Positions 58,501 through 61,500 of a DNA stretch of 64,000 nt are shown one piece after another. Every line of letters starts with the position of its first letter. The stretch's first letter is position 1. Source of the stretch: Cinclus cinclus. Lineage: Eukaryota; Chordata; Aves; Passeriformes; Cinclidae. Both the position numbers and the translations under genes were made by a program. Under the pieces are notes generated by a model, which saw nothing but the letters and a program-made list of their open reading frames with translations, was not told where the DNA came from and made no database searches. Location: NCBI RefSeq assembly GCF_963662255.1, contig NC_085049.1:62977158-63041157 (forward strand), read 5' to 3'.

Positions 58501-61500
58501 CAGCAAATCCCTGAAATAAACAAGATTAAAAATGCACTCTGGAACAAGCTGTAATTGTGGATCAATAGCTACAACCTCCAGTGAGAACAGTCAGTTTAGG
58601 TCTGTTGAATATAAATAATGTCTGATTAAGAAGGACAGCCAGCAGCAAAAGCAGACTTCTTAAAATTTTCTTTTTAGGACACCCTTTCTTAGTACTCTCT
58701 CCCATTTGGCATTTTCAAAAATATGTTGCTCCAAATAAGTATTTTCACAAAGAAAAATAGGTCCCAAATTTTTTTTAATGGGAAAATATTTGAAATCTCA
58801 GAATTTTCATTGTACTGTGTGTGAAATGTTTTGGTTTTCTCTTCTTTTCAAAGAAGCAGCTTCAGCTCTTTTCTTGTAGACTATCATCAATAGAAAGCTA
58901 AGTGTTGATCCAATTATAAGGATTTCCTATGACAAGGCTTTTTTCAAAATATTTTTAACAGCATGCCCAACAGCTGTGCACATTGCCCTAAACCACTCAG
59001 ATGTATTCATAAGGACAGCTGTAACCTTTGCCTGACCACGTCAATAGGCTTTTTCTCAATTTGTATCCTGAAACTATTGATAAATAGGCAACAAATGGAC
59101 AAATATTTCAACAACAGAGCAGTCTTTAGTGATCAATTATTTGCCAGGTACTGAAAACGTAGGGTTTTTTCTTAACTGATCAATCCATTAATTTAACTTT
59201 CCATTACGTAATCAACATGATTTTCAATTAACTTACAGAATTCTTTCCTTACGTGACTTGTTCTGCAGGAATGTAGGCACCAAATGTGAGCAAAAATGAA
59301 GGATTATCACACAGATTAATGGAATTTTTCCACCACCCCTTATCCCATTTTCGATAAGAATGCTTTCTCTTCTGAACAAATGCATATACAGAGATGACTG
59401 ATGATAACTAGAATATGAGGGGTGTGGTCTTGCAGCAAAGGCCAGTTGCATACTGGGTTATACTAGAAACAGCATGGCCAGCAGGTCAGGGGACATGACT
59501 ATTCCCCTGTGTTCAGCACTTGTGAGACCACATCTAGGTTACTGTGCCTAGTGGGTTTGGGCACTGCAGCACAAGACTCTGACATGGCAGAGTAAGTCGA
59601 GTGAAGGACAGCCAAGATGATAAGGAGCTATATAGTGCATGACAAAGGAAGAAGAGGCTGAGGGAACTGGGTTTATTCAGCCCTAGGAAGAGAAGGTTAA
59701 GAGGAATCTACACCTACCTAATCAGAGGAATACAGAATGTGGAGACAGACCGCCCTCACTGATAGCACAACAAGCAATTGAAACAAGCCAGAAATCAGAA
59801 AATTCCAAACACATAAAAAGAAAACCTCTCTAACCATAAGAGCGGTTAACTATTGGAACAGATTGCCCATAAAGGTTGTGAGATCTCATTCTTCAGAAAG
59901 ATTCAAAACTTGACTGGATAAGCCTCAAAGTAATCTGATATAATTTTATCTGTTTTGAGAAGGAGTTGGAATACTTTCCAGAAATGCCTTCCAACCTATA
60001 CTGTTCTACAATTCTATCCAGGCTCCAAGGAGTATAAGATGTCATGTAAATATAATGGAAAAAAAATCAGTGATGTTTCTGATTTTAGTTCTAACCAAAT
60101 TGATTTAAGTGATTTAAGTTCTAACCAATTTTTCCCTATAATTCTTACTTGTTAATTCATCTAACTTTGGCAGGATTACTAGCCAGAAAAGTATTGTACT
60201 TGATCTAGACTATAAGATATTTTAAAATTCGTACACTTTTTCCTGAGTTAAAAGGTAGTTAAATACTAGTATGCATGCAATTGCCTCACAGAAGGACAAT
60301 TTCTGTTAACTTTATTCAGGACGAGTTTTCACCACTAAAATTTCCTGCAGTGGTCATTACTACTAGCATTGGCAAGGTATTAAGACAAGCAGCAAGTGGA
60401 CAGTGGTCTTTGCCACTGCATTTTCTTATTAAAGAAGACAAAGCAAGCCTAATTAACATGGAATCCAATTTAAACATATTGGGAGAACATATATGTTTGC
60501 AGAATTGTTCACAAAGGAATATTACTTTTAAAGAAGAAATGAGTGTTCCAGTGAAAATTACAAAAAATATGAATACACACATCATTACCAGGTCATCATT
60601 ACCAAGATCATTATTGCTTTGGTTGATTCATCATAGAAAATATAAGAAATAAAGGTAATTCTTCAGTAAATGGTTTTTTTACAAACAAAGCATAGAAAAC
60701 TCCATAGACAAAGGTAAGAAGTGTTTCAACAGTACACCCACCTGGTTCTGTCAGTTTGAGGAGACTTGATTCAAGAGTACTCAGATTTTCTGCTGCTTTT
60801 GCCATTGCAGCTAAATGGGATGTCCTTGAGGAACAGTTCTGTAATATTGAATACTTTGTTATGAAAGCTTAGCTTTAACTTAACTAAAACCAGCTTGTCA
60901 ATAGTGGAATTTAGCTTAGATCCCAAGTCTTCTAAATCTGTCTCTTATAATTTCATCAATATTGTACTATTTTTCTTTTCTGATGAAATTAAAATTCTGT
61001 TCATTATTTTTTTAGCACAGCATATTTTGTCAAGCATGGGGACTCCTCATCTCTGGATGGGGCACTGAACAACCCAATCTAGCAGAAGCTGCCCCTGCCC
61101 AAGACTGGGGGTTGGAGCTAGATGATCTTTAAGGTCCCTTCCAACCCAAACCATTCTATGATTCTAGAAGGAAAAACTTAATAAATCTAGTCTTCAAAAT
61201 AATAGAATACAGAATTTAGAGGAGAGAAAAGAAAAGAAAAAGTAAAAACCAGAGCAGCTACTTTTACCTCTTTGCGAGTGTGTGTTTCTCCAGTTTTCAC
61301 ACCTGACAGACTGGGTGAAACTGCTGGTGAGATCAACAATTTTTTCCCATAGTTAATGATAATTACTGCAAGATCATACTCTTTCCATGAATGTAGTACC
61401 TATAAAAGAATCATCTGTTACAATTTTTTTTGTTTACATAATATGTAATATTTAATTACTGTCTACTTATAATTGTCAGAATGCATGAATATAATCAATA

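Noticed and set aside
60275..60652. Plus-strand 125-codon open frame
   Set aside because: Antisense and intronic in CFAP54, AT-rich, no recognised motif, no evidence of start context or conservation.
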